A stretch of 64,000 bases of DNA, taken from contig NZ_JOJM01000004.1 of the NCBI RefSeq assembly GCF_000720325.1, positions 1-64,000 of the forward strand, in the 5' to 3' direction. Shown here piece by piece: positions 41,151-49,470 of the stretch (positions within the stretch are counted from its first letter, which is position 1; each line of letters starts with the position of its first letter). Position numbers and translations under genes: made by a program. The notes below the pieces were generated by a model. It made no database searches, was not told the origin of the DNA, and worked only from the letters and a program-made list of their open reading frames with translations. The stretch is from Streptomyces sp. NRRL B-1347 (GTDB lineage Bacteria > Actinomycetota > Actinomycetes > Streptomycetales > Streptomycetaceae).

Positions 41151-41649
41151 AGGACAGCACAGGGTCGCTGGAGTAACTCGCATAGAGACGGGCCCTCTTG
41201 GCGAGATCTGCCACGATCCGGGGCCACCGCTTGTCCTTCACCGCCACCATGATCATGCTCTTCTGCCCGAACCGGCAGGCACCGTTGCTCCTTGTCGTCG
41301 CTGTGCGGCCGTCGGCTGCGGACGGCGTCGGCCAAACCGATACCTGGATCACCGACCAGAACCAGACGTCGACTGGAGGATGCGCGAAGTTGCCGGCCCG
41401 CGTGTTGCACTCCTGCGGGCTCGGGCAGTAGGCGAAGCGGACGGAGGCGAGCCCGCTGTGCACGGGATCGTCCTCGTCCGCTTGCACACGCCGGTATCCG
41501 AACCGCGCCATGTGACGCTCAAGAGCCGCAGCCGAGGTCGCGGCCTTCACCGGCTTTGCGGCCCGGTTGCGGACCTCTGTCCCGATGACCGAGGCAAGGA
41601 CCACCGTCACCAGAGCCAGTACGCCAATCCACCACAGGTGACGTCGCAC
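41090..41649 (-). pseudogene. Membrane-anchored hypothetical protein, 3'-truncated
   Basis: Minus-strand frame beginning RRHLWWIGVLALVTVVLASVIGTEV, one transmembrane helix, then an extracytoplasmic part with two Cys (FAYCPSPQECNTRAGN, NGACRFGQK) and VLGSHCVIRPESLRQTQLP. GTG start at 41649 is tentative. After about 41,090 the frame is antisense of the M48 gene, so both convergent genes lost their 3' ends at the same point. Family unknown. Confidence 0.55.
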
Positions 41650-41692
41650 AGACCAACCGTAGGACCAATCGTGCCGGACGGTAGGCCTTTTG

Positions 41693-41756
41693 GGCCGGGG
41701 CCGGGGCCGGGGCCGGAGCCGGGGCCGGGGCTGGGGCTGGGGCCGGGGCCGGTGCC
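41693..41756. repeat. GGGGCC hexanucleotide array
   Basis: About ten imperfect copies of GGGGCC (variants GGAGCC, GGGGCT) in 64 bases, with runs of four G on the plus strand that could form a G-quadruplex. It lies just beyond the SGNH hydrolase stop and upstream of the truncated membrane protein; its Pro-Arg translation is not a gene. Confidence 0.9.
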
Positions 41757-41765
41757 GAGGTGTGC

Positions 41766-42449
41766 TCAGACGTTGCCGAGGCGCGCGCCCAGGGCGCGGA
41801 TGATCTCCGTGCCGAGGACGGCCTGGCCGCGGGCGTTGAGGTGGATGCCGTCGGTGCTCCACACCGACTCCTCGCGGCCGGTCGGGTGGGTCTGCATGTC
41901 GACGTAGACCGCGTCGAGGCGACCGGACACCGCCTGCATGCGCCGGGAGAGGACGGCGAGGCGCTCGCGGGCCACGTCGCGGTAGCGCGGATCGAAGTGG
42001 GGGTTGCCGATGATGTCGAAGAAGCCGGAGGTCACGAGCGTGCCCGCGGTCTCGCGCAGGGGTGTGAAGAGGGCTTCCAGAGCGCGCTCCGCGGCGTCCG
42101 GGTCGAAGACCTTGCGCAGGCCGTCGTTGCCTCCGCAGAGCGCGATCACCAGGTCCGGCTTGAAGTCCAGCGCGGGCTGCAGTTGGCTCTCCTGGACCTG
42201 GGCGGTCACCAGGTCGCGCTCTGCCAGATTGACGTGCGCCAGTTCGGGGCGCACCTCGCGGAGCGCGGCGACCACGAGGTCGGACCAGCTCTCCAGGCGG
42301 TAGCCGCGGCGTGGCTCGCTGATGCCCTTGGCGACGCTGTCCCCGACGATCGCGAGCCTGGTCCAGGGGGCGCCCCGGAGCAGGACACCGCCCTGCTCGG
42401 GTGAGAGCACATGCGGATCGTTGCTCTCCGTCAGGTCGACCGTTGCCAT
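41766..42449 (-). CDS. SGNH/GDSL-type hydrolase
   Basis: 227 aa. Block I is LAIVGDSVAKGIS (nucleophile Ser), block III is LCGGNDGLR (Gly/Asn oxyanion) and block V is STDGIHLNARG (Asp and His), so the full catalytic set is present. No signal peptide, so it is cytoplasmic. ATG at 42449 with GGGAGG eleven bases upstream. It is divergent from the AMP-forming ligase gene with a 266-bp shared promoter region. A degenerate relative is found at 52,454, which suggests this gene may belong with the azoxy-type cluster. Confidence 0.92.
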   Translation of the reverse strand: MATVDLTESNDPHVLSPEQGGVLLRGAPWTRLAIVGDSVAKGISEPRRGYRLESWSDLVVAALREVRPELAHVNLAERDLVTAQVQESQLQPALDFKPDLVIALCGGNDGLRKVFDPDAAERALEALFTPLRETAGTLVTSGFFDIIGNPHFDPRYRDVARERLAVLSRRMQAVSGRLDAVYVDMQTHPTGREESVWSTDGIHLNARGQAVLGTEIIRALGARLGNV

Positions 42450-42715
42450 GACCAAGTCCTCCCGTGCGTCCGGTGCCCTCCCGATCAACCGTGGCACCCG
42501 GCCGACGCTCCCTGCTGGCGAGAAAACGACATCACCGCGCACAAGCCCCCATGTGGCGCAGCACCGCGCGGCGGACCGCTGACATGAGCGCGCCAGCGCG
42601 GTCTCAGCGCCGTGCCCTACGGTTCCGCGCATCCGGCACGCCGCTGCCGGCCCGCCCGACGGGCCCGGCGCCTGACCGGTCGGCAGCGTCCGGCCACCGA
42701 CCTGCGGGGATGCGC

Positions 42716-44410
42716 ATGACCACGTACGCGACAAGCACCCGTCCCGACTTCCTCACCGACTACGCGCCCACGCGTTACCGGCGCAGGCTCACGCCCTTCT
42801 CCCGGGTTCCCGCCACCGGACGCATCGGAGAGGTGTGGCACCTGGCGGCACGCAACCATCCGGAGCAAGTGGTGATCGTCGACCGGGCCCCGGACGTCGC
42901 CCCGGAGGCCCCCTTGCAGGCCGCCTTTCCCGAGTGGGCCGCACTCGTGGACGACCTGGCGGGACGGCTGTACGCGATGGGCGTACGGGAATGGGACCGC
43001 GTCGCCGTCGTCAAGCGCAACCACCTGGACGTCTCGCTGCTCGCCTCCGCCGCGGCGCGCATCGGCGCCGTACCGGCGCTGATCTCCGACAACCACGCGC
43101 CGGACACGGTCGCCGTGCTCCTCGAACGCCTGGAGCGCCCGTACTTGGTGACCGACCGCCCTGCCCTGGCCGCGATGGAACTCGACGCCCGGGCCGTGGC
43201 CTCGCTGACCGAGGGGGCCGCGTGCGTCGACGGCGTGCCCGCGGGGCGGCCGGACGTGCTCGACTTCGGCGCGCTGCGGGGCGCGCCCGTGCCGGTGCGG
43301 CGGCTGCGCGCGTACGACGAACCCATGGTCATCACCCACACATCGGGCACCACAGGCGTGCCCAAACTCGTACTGCACTCGGCCGCGTCCCTGTACTCGC
43401 TGGGGCTCGTGGAGGCCGAGCGGTGGCCGGTGTTCCGGCTGCGCGCGGACGACACCGTGGCGTTCTGCCAGCCCTACTCCCACCAGCGCGTCATCACCGG
43501 CCTGCTGCCGCTCACGACGGTGGGGCCGAAACTCCTGATGCTGTCGGACCCGCAGGGCCCCAGGCTGCGCGAGCTGCTGGTGGCGCACGCTCCCACCCTG
43601 GTGGAGACCCTGCCCAACGCCTTCCTCGCCTGGGAGGACCTCGCCAGGGACCCCGGCAGGCCGTTCCGCAGGGTGCGCGTGTTCGTGAACTCCTTCGACG
43701 CCATCCACACGCGGACGATCCGCACCTTCCTGGCCGCCACCGACCGCAGGTTCCCCGTGTGGGTCCAGGCGTGGAGCCAGACCGAGGCCGGGGCGGTGGC
43801 GATCCGGCCCTACGTCCGCCGCTCGGTACGGCGCCGCGGACACCGTCCGCCCCCCACCCAGCTGCTGGGCTGGCCGGTGCCCGGGTTCGGCAGGCTGCGC
43901 GCGGTGGATCCGGCGACCGGTGAGGCGGTGCCGCCCGGCGAGGTCGGCCTGATCCAGTTCTCGGCTCCCGGGCGGTGCCTCACCTACGTCGGAGAGCGGG
44001 CACGGCACGACCGCAAGCGCGAGGGCGACTGGTGGAACCTGGGCGACATGGCGGTCGTCAACCGGTGGGGTGCCGTACGCCTCATCGACCGTGAAGTGGA
44101 CCGCATTCCCGGGGCCAGCGCCCTGGAGATCGAGGACGTGCTCCTGGACCGGCTGCCCGGCACCACGGAAGTCATCGTGCTTTCCGTGCGGGACGGCCTC
44201 CCGCAGCCGGTGTACAGCACGCGCGACGACACCCCCGTCGAGGCCGCCCGGTGGCGGGCCGCGACGGCAGGACTGCCGGACCTCGCCGAGCCGCTCCACA
44301 TCCGGTGGGACGAGTTCCCCCGTACGGCGACCTGGAAGGTGCGGCGCGTCAAGCTCCGCGAGCAGTTGCTCGCGGGCACGTCCGGCATCGGGTTCGGCAC
44401 GTGGACCTGA
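42716..44410 (+). CDS. AMP-forming acyl/aryl ligase (ANL superfamily)
   Basis: 564 aa. The phosphate loop is THTSGTTGVPKLVLHS (about 205-220), the aromatic motif is QAWSQTEAGAV and the hinge region is GDWWNLGDMAVVNRWGAVRLIDRE; the C-terminal lid ends in TATWKVRRVKLREQ (catalytic Lys). It should activate a carboxylic acid as acyl-adenylate, then acyl-CoA or acyl-carrier. Start at 42716 (GGGGA upstream); 42710 is an alternative. It is followed by a hairpin. If part of the cluster to its right it would supply the acyl-CoA for the acyl-to-aldehyde step. Confidence 0.88.
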   Translation: MTTYATSTRPDFLTDYAPTRYRRRLTPFSRVPATGRIGEVWHLAARNHPEQVVIVDRAPDVAPEAPLQAAFPEWAALVDDLAGRLYAMGVREWDRVAVVKRNHLDVSLLASAAARIGAVPALISDNHAPDTVAVLLERLERPYLVTDRPALAAMELDARAVASLTEGAACVDGVPAGRPDVLDFGALRGAPVPVRRLRAYDEPMVITHTSGTTGVPKLVLHSAASLYSLGLVEAERWPVFRLRADDTVAFCQPYSHQRVITGLLPLTTVGPKLLMLSDPQGPRLRELLVAHAPTLVETLPNAFLAWEDLARDPGRPFRRVRVFVNSFDAIHTRTIRTFLAATDRRFPVWVQAWSQTEAGAVAIRPYVRRSVRRRGHRPPPTQLLGWPVPGFGRLRAVDPATGEAVPPGEVGLIQFSAPGRCLTYVGERARHDRKREGDWWNLGDMAVVNRWGAVRLIDREVDRIPGASALEIEDVLLDRLPGTTEVIVLSVRDGLPQPVYSTRDDTPVEAARWRAATAGLPDLAEPLHIRWDEFPRTATWKVRRVKLREQLLAGTSGIGFGTWT

Positions 44411-44434
44411 CGGCTGAGGCGCCCGTCTCAGCCG
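44411..44434 (+). terminator. Hairpin after the ligase gene
   Basis: An 8-bp stem (CGGCTGAG with CTCAGCCG, eight-base loop) starts at the base after the ligase stop. Its right arm overlaps the first TCAG repeat of a putative SARP site, so the hairpin may be partly coincidental. Confidence 0.5.
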
Positions 44435-44467
44435 GATCTCAGGGGCGTTCAAGCCGGAACTTGAACG
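44426..44467 (+). promoter_or_regulatory. Putative SARP box (11-bp phased direct repeats) plus inverted repeat upstream of the carbamoyltransferase operon
   Basis: Three 11-mers in register at 44,426, 44,437 and 44,448 share the core TCTCAG...GG (first and third agree at 8 of 11 positions). SARP regulators bind heptamer direct repeats with 11-bp periodicity, and the cluster encodes a SARP. Overlapping this, CGTTCAAG and CTTGAACG form a perfect inverted repeat (44,446-44,467) that could be a separate operator. The carbamoyltransferase GTG is 65 bases downstream. Confidence 0.6.
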
Positions 44468-44531
44468 ATGAGCGCCAGGCAGTTCCCCGTCGCACTGATG
44501 GTGCATCACCCAGTCATCGAAGGAGCCCGGT

Positions 44532-46313
44532 GTGATTGTCCTTGGCTACAACGGCTTTACCCACGGTGCCGACACCTTCGGGCGGCTGTACGGGGCGACC
44601 GGCATCGACCGGCACAGCATCCTCGGACACGACGCGGCCGTATCGCTCTTCGTGGACGGCGAGCTGGTGGCCGCCGTCGAAGAGGAGCGGATGAACCGGG
44701 AGAAGAAGACCTCCGACTTCCCGGCCGACTCCCTGCGGTGGTGCCTGAACACCGCCGACGTGCGCCTGGACCAGGTCGACGCCATCGCGTTCCCGTGGTC
44801 GTTCTCCCCGGACCTCGTCGACACGATGATCCAGGACATCAGCGCCAGCGGCCTCACCGTCGAGCAGAAGTTCGACCGGCTCAGGCGGTTCGGCGAGCTC
44901 TACGGCGGCCTGGTCTGCCAGGAAGCGCTGCACGCCGACTTCGAGCAGCGCACGGGATACGACCTGCCCGCGGACAAACTCGTCCCCGTGCCGCACCACT
45001 TCGCCCACCTGATGTGCGGCTACTACCTCTCCGGTGAGCAGGACGCGGCGTTCCTGGTGAGCGACGGCCGCGCCGAACGGCTGTCCTCCGTCATGGGGGA
45101 GGTGCGCGACGGCGAGATCCGGCTCTTCGAGAAGTCGTCCATCAGCGTCAACCACTCCCTCGCCCTGCTCTACGGGGAGATCACCCGCTACCTCGGCTTC
45201 ATGCCCAACAACGACGAGTACAAGGTGATGGGCCTTGCCGCCTTCGCCGAGCCCCCGACGGACAACCCGCTGCTGCGGCACGTGGCCCAACTGCACGAGG
45301 ACGGCCGCTACACCCTCGCCCTCGCCAACGACCCGAGCGGCACCCGCGGCTACTACCCCCTGCTGGACCGGCTGTTCGGCGGCGACGAGAAGCGCCGTGA
45401 GGAGACGGAGTTCCGCGCCACGGTGGCCGCGGCGGCACAGCAGATGGTCGAGGTCGTCACCGAACACCAGCTGCGCACCCTGGAGGCAGGCACCGACCTG
45501 CACCGCCTGATCTACGAAGGCGGCCTCGCCCTCAACTGCGTGAACAACTCCAAGCTCCTGGAGAACTCCCGCTTCACCGACATCCACGTCAGCTTCGGCG
45601 CGAGCGACCCGGGCGTGGCCATCGGCGCCGCCGTCTACGCGGGCCGGCTCACGGGGCACTCCCGGGCCCTGCCCGCCACCCCGTACCTCGGCCCCTCCTA
45701 CAGCGACGAGCACATGCTCCGCGCGCTGCGGGAACGCGCCGACCAGGTCGACTGGACCGAGCTCGACGAGGAGGCGGTGGCCGAACAGACCGCCAAACTG
45801 CTCACCGAGAAGACGGTCGTCGGCTGGTTCCAGGGACGCACCGAGTACGGCCCGCGGGCCCTGGGCAACCGCAGCATCCTCGCCAATCCCGGGTTCGCCG
45901 ACATCAAGGACATCATCAACACCCGGGTCAAGCACCGGGAGCCCTTCCGCCCCTTCGCGCCGGTCGTCCTGGAGTCCGACGCGGCCCGGGTCTTCGACCT
46001 GGGCAAGAAGGCCGCCTCTCCCTACATGACGTTCGTCTTCCCGGTACGGCCCGAGTTCCACGACGTCATCCCCGGCGCCATGCACGTCGACGGCACCTCC
46101 AGGGTGCAGACCGTCACCGCGGAATCGAATCCCAAGCTCGCCGAACTGCTCGGTGTCTTCACCGAGTTGACCGATGTGCCGTGCCTGGTGAACACGTCGT
46201 TCAACGTCGCAGGGGAGCCGATCGTCTGCTCGCCCGGCGACGCGCTCGACTGCTTCCTCCACACCGAGATCGACTACCTGGTCCTCGGGCGCTTCCTGGT
46301 CGTCAAGAAGTGA
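44532..46313 (+). CDS. O-carbamoyltransferase (NodU/CmcH/TobZ family)
   Basis: 593 aa, full length for the family. N-terminal domain: VLGYNGFTHGAD, GHDAAVSLFVDGELVAAVEEERMNREKK, and the HHFAHLMCGYY His pair that binds metal/carbamoyl-adenylate. C-terminal YrdC-like region: FQGRTEYGPRALGNRSILANP, KHREPFRPFAP and LVNTSFNVAGEPIVCSP. It carbamoylates a hydroxyl from carbamoyl phosphate and ATP. GTG start with AAGGAG nine bases upstream. First gene of an operon with the PrpD-like lyase; its stop overlaps the next start. The substrate is not known; a serine-derived hydroxyl is proposed in the findings. Confidence 0.95.
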   Translation: MIVLGYNGFTHGADTFGRLYGATGIDRHSILGHDAAVSLFVDGELVAAVEEERMNREKKTSDFPADSLRWCLNTADVRLDQVDAIAFPWSFSPDLVDTMIQDISASGLTVEQKFDRLRRFGELYGGLVCQEALHADFEQRTGYDLPADKLVPVPHHFAHLMCGYYLSGEQDAAFLVSDGRAERLSSVMGEVRDGEIRLFEKSSISVNHSLALLYGEITRYLGFMPNNDEYKVMGLAAFAEPPTDNPLLRHVAQLHEDGRYTLALANDPSGTRGYYPLLDRLFGGDEKRREETEFRATVAAAAQQMVEVVTEHQLRTLEAGTDLHRLIYEGGLALNCVNNSKLLENSRFTDIHVSFGASDPGVAIGAAVYAGRLTGHSRALPATPYLGPSYSDEHMLRALRERADQVDWTELDEEAVAEQTAKLLTEKTVVGWFQGRTEYGPRALGNRSILANPGFADIKDIINTRVKHREPFRPFAPVVLESDAARVFDLGKKAASPYMTFVFPVRPEFHDVIPGAMHVDGTSRVQTVTAESNPKLAELLGVFTELTDVPCLVNTSFNVAGEPIVCSPGDALDCFLHTEIDYLVLGRFLVVKK

Positions 46314-46627
46314 CGGACGTCGGCATGGCACAGCCGAAGCGACTGGAGCGGCAGTCGGTCGGCCCGCTCCTGACGGCGGCGCTGACCGCGCTGACCCGCG
46401 GCACGGGCCGGACGGCACCGCTGGAGGAGGCCTGCATCGCCTCCGTGGAGTGCGCGCTGCAACTCGCGGCGACCGCCGAGCGGGCCGAGCGGGCACCGGA
46501 CGACGAAGGCCTCGGCCGCGAAGCCCGCGAGGCGCTGGCCGCCGCGCGTGCCTCCGTCCTCGCCGCCACCTGCGCGGTCCGGTCCATAGAGGACCGGCGG
46601 CGCGGCCTCCCCTGGCGCGAGAGGTGA
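46310..46627 (+). CDS. Small helical protein of unknown function between carbamoyltransferase and lyase
   Basis: 105 aa if translated from the GTG at 46310 (GTGA overlap with the previous stop); an ATG at 46325 would give 100 aa. It is Ala/Arg-rich and all-helical (ALTALTRGTGRTAPLEEACIA, VECALQLAATAERAERAP, EALAAARASVLAATCAVRSI) with three cysteines. Its stop overlaps the PrpD-like GTG, so all three genes are translationally chained. I recognise no family; the coupling suggests a partner of the lyase or transferase. Confidence 0.75.
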   Translation: MTDVGMAQPKRLERQSVGPLLTAALTALTRGTGRTAPLEEACIASVECALQLAATAERAERAPDDEGLGREAREALAAARASVLAATCAVRSIEDRRRGLPWRER

Positions 46628-48183
46628 GCGCCCACGACCCGGCGGGCCGCGGCCGGGAGGCGGCGGTGCCGCTCGCCCGCCGCCTCGCCGAGTGGGCCGC
46701 GGACCTGTGCCACGCCGACGTGCCCGTACGCGTCCAGGAGTACGCGACGAGCCAGGTCATGTCCCATCTCGCGGTGGTGCGGGCGAGCCTGGGGCACCCC
46801 CTGGGGCGCAAGCTGGTCAAGGCCTTCGGCACGCCGCTGTCCGCAGACCCGGGCAGGGCGGCCCAGGTGCTGGCCGCGCTGTCCTCGTGCCTCTACTACG
46901 AGGACAGCATGTACGCCGGTCACGTCACGCACTCCTCCGTAGGGGTCCCGCTGGCCCACCGCCGGGTCCAACGGCTCGACGGGCAGGCCCTGTTGACCGC
47001 GGTCGTCGCCGCGAACGAGTGCGCCGCCCGGGTCACCGCCGCCGCCGTACTGGGCCCGCTGCGCGGACAGGGGACCTCGTACACCCAGCTCGTCGGCGCG
47101 GTGGCGGCCCGGCTGCACGGCGCCGGCGAGCCCGCCCCGCGGTGGACGGACGCCTGGGGCCTCGCCCTCGCCATGCCCCCGTGGCCGCTGCGGCGCGCGC
47201 TGGTGGGCAGCGACGCCAAGGTCCTCTCGGCGGCCGCCCCGGTGCGCACCGCCCTGGACGCCTGCGACGCCGCGGCCGCGGGGCTGCGGGGCGCGGACGA
47301 CATCCTGGAGCACCCGGGCGGCCTGCTCGCCAAGTTCGCCCACGTGCCCTCGCCCGATGTGGTCACGGCCGGCCTCGGCACGCGCTGGCACACCGAGACG
47401 CTGACCTTCAAGATGTACCCGGCGGGCGCCTACGTGGACGCCGCCGTCGAGTGCGCGGCACACCTGCACGCCAGGCTCTCCGCGGACGAGATCCGCGACA
47501 TCCGGGAGATCGTGGTCTCGGCGGCCCGGCTGACCATCGTCATGGACCAGGAGGGCGCTCCGTACCTCGACCGGGAGCGGTCGGCCGTCATGGCGCTCAA
47601 CGTGTGCGTCGCCTACAACGTGGCGACCGCGCTGACCACCGGCTCCGTGGTCCCCGGCGATCTCGCCGAACCGGCGCTCGCGGACCCCTCGCGCTGGTCG
47701 CTCGCCGACCGGGTCCGGCTGGAGTACGACGCCGGGCTCAGCCGCCGGGTCCTGCGCACGACCGCCCCGCTGGGCGAGGCGCTGCGCCAGGCCGGTGACC
47801 GCGGCAGGGAGTGGCTCGCGGACTTCATGGGGGCCGCTCTGGCGGCGGGCCCGGAGATCGCGGGACCGCCCAGCGGCACGTTCCGGGAGGCCGGCAAGGC
47901 GGTGGGCGCCCGGCTGCGGGTCACGCTCGGCGACGGCCGGACGGTCACCGCGGCCTGCGAGCGGCCGCGCGGCTCGGCCGGACCCGCGACGCGGGCCACC
48001 CACCGCGAACTCGTCCGCGAGAAACTCACGTCCACCGGCTCCTCCGCCGACGTGGTGAAAGCCCTCGAAAGGCTCGCCTCACTGGACGCGCCCGAGGTGG
48101 ACGAACTCGTCGGCACCGCACTGTCCGAACCGCTGCCCGCCTCCGGCGCACCGGTCGAGTCCGGCCTGCGGCACGGCCGGTGA
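46624..48183 (+). CDS. MmgE/PrpD family lyase (VlmK-like)
   Basis: 519 aa. The family signature is spread along the protein: LAEWAADLCHADVPVRVQEYA, a middle ALSSCLYYEDSMYAGHVTHSSVGVPLA (His-containing active-site region), LTFKMYPAGAYVDAAVECA and VCVAYNVATAL. MmgE/PrpD enzymes dehydrate or isomerise (2-methylcitrate dehydratase is the model), and VlmK of the valanimycin pathway, which removes an activated serine hydroxyl to give a dehydro-amino acid, belongs here. GTG start overlaps the preceding stop. The co-operonic carbamoyltransferase and the absence of a VlmJ-like kinase are notable. Confidence 0.88.
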   Translation: MSAHDPAGRGREAAVPLARRLAEWAADLCHADVPVRVQEYATSQVMSHLAVVRASLGHPLGRKLVKAFGTPLSADPGRAAQVLAALSSCLYYEDSMYAGHVTHSSVGVPLAHRRVQRLDGQALLTAVVAANECAARVTAAAVLGPLRGQGTSYTQLVGAVAARLHGAGEPAPRWTDAWGLALAMPPWPLRRALVGSDAKVLSAAAPVRTALDACDAAAAGLRGADDILEHPGGLLAKFAHVPSPDVVTAGLGTRWHTETLTFKMYPAGAYVDAAVECAAHLHARLSADEIRDIREIVVSAARLTIVMDQEGAPYLDRERSAVMALNVCVAYNVATALTTGSVVPGDLAEPALADPSRWSLADRVRLEYDAGLSRRVLRTTAPLGEALRQAGDRGREWLADFMGAALAAGPEIAGPPSGTFREAGKAVGARLRVTLGDGRTVTAACERPRGSAGPATRATHRELVREKLTSTGSSADVVKALERLASLDAPEVDELVGTALSEPLPASGAPVESGLRHGR

Positions 48184-48263
48184 AGAGCCGGGACCCGCCC
48201 CGGTCCCGCCCCGTCCCGCCCCGCGCCGGACGCGGGGCAGCCCGACAGAAGGAGTACCGCACC

Positions 48264-49463
48264 ATGTCCGAGCACACGCCCAGGTTCACCTACCCCACCA
48301 AACGGACCGACCCGCTCGTGCCCCCGGACGAGTACGCGCGGGCGCTGCGCGAGCAGCCGGTCTGCCCGATCACCCTCGCCACCGGCGACCCCGCCTGGTT
48401 CGTGGCCCGCCACGAGGACGTCCGGACCGCCCTTTCGGACCGGCGCTTCAGCAGGGAGGCGCTGTTCCGCCCGGGCGCCGCCCGCGCCCAGGTGGTCGAG
48501 CCCGACCCGAACAGCATGCTCACCATGGACCCGCCCCGGCACACGCGCCTGCGCAGGCTGGCCAACCGGGCCTTCACCGCGCAGCGCGTGGACCGGCTGC
48601 GGCCCTACATCGCGTCCGTCGCCGCGGCCCTCCTCGACGCCATGGAGGCCGGTCCCGCCGAGGTCGACCTCGCCGCGGTGTACGCGCGCCCGCTGGCCCT
48701 GCGCGTGATCTGCCGCACCCTCGGGGTGCCGTTCGAGGACTACGACAGGTTCGGCGCCTGGACGGACCGGTTCATGTCGCTCACCAAGTACCCGCCCGAG
48801 GAGATCAACCGGGCGAACGAGGAGATGCGGGAGTACTTCGCCCGGCTGATCGGAATCCGGCGCGAGGATCCCGGCGACGACCTGATCAGCGCCCTGGTGC
48901 GGATCCACGACGAGGAGGGCGAGCCCACCGAGGACGAGATCGTCGGCCTGGGCGCGCTGCTGCTGCTCGCGGGCCACGACACCACGGTGACGGTGCTGTG
49001 CGGCGGCACCGCGACCCTGCTGGGCAACCCCGGCCAACTGGCCCTGCTGCGCGCCGACCCGGACCTCTACCCCGACGCCGTCGAAGAGGTCATCCGCCTC
49101 AACGGCCCCGGCGGCGGAACCTCCATCCGCATCACCACCAGCGACGTGAAGCTCGGCGACACCGTCATCCCCGAGGGCTCCGCGGTCCTCGCGTCGGTCG
49201 GCACCGCGAGCCGGGATCCCGAGGTGTACCCCGAGCCCGACCGCTGCCTTATCCAGCGGGAGAACCGCACCCAGGTGGCCTTCGGGCCGGGGCCGCACTT
49301 CTGCATCGGCGCGGGCCTGGCCCGGGCCGAACTGGCCGTCGGACTGCGCGCGTTGTTCGACCGGTTCCCCCTGCTGCGGCTCGCGGTGCCCACGCACCGG
49401 TTGCGGTGGAAGGACTTCGCGGCCCTCGGCGGCTGGGAAGAGCTTCCCGTCGCCTGGGACTGA
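48264..49463 (+). CDS. Cytochrome P450
   Basis: 399 aa, class I bacterial P450. I-helix LLAGHDTTVT, ExxR in VEEVIRLNG, heme loop FGPGPHFCIGAGLA with Cys347. ATG with AAGGAG nine bases upstream. It follows the lyase by 80 bp and precedes the HAD phosphatase by 7 bp, so it belongs to the same transcription unit. Likely oxidises the alkyl chain or serine-derived part of the product; no electron-transfer partner is adjacent. Confidence 0.94.
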   Translation: MSEHTPRFTYPTKRTDPLVPPDEYARALREQPVCPITLATGDPAWFVARHEDVRTALSDRRFSREALFRPGAARAQVVEPDPNSMLTMDPPRHTRLRRLANRAFTAQRVDRLRPYIASVAAALLDAMEAGPAEVDLAAVYARPLALRVICRTLGVPFEDYDRFGAWTDRFMSLTKYPPEEINRANEEMREYFARLIGIRREDPGDDLISALVRIHDEEGEPTEDEIVGLGALLLLAGHDTTVTVLCGGTATLLGNPGQLALLRADPDLYPDAVEEVIRLNGPGGGTSIRITTSDVKLGDTVIPEGSAVLASVGTASRDPEVYPEPDRCLIQRENRTQVAFGPGPHFCIGAGLARAELAVGLRALFDRFPLLRLAVPTHRLRWKDFAALGGWEELPVAWD

Positions 49464-49470
49464 GCACGTC

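Noticed and set aside
41701..41862. Pro-Arg repeat protein frames over the GGGGCC array
   Set aside because: They are a by-product of the hexanucleotide repeat; the membrane protein frame makes sense only after about 41,649.
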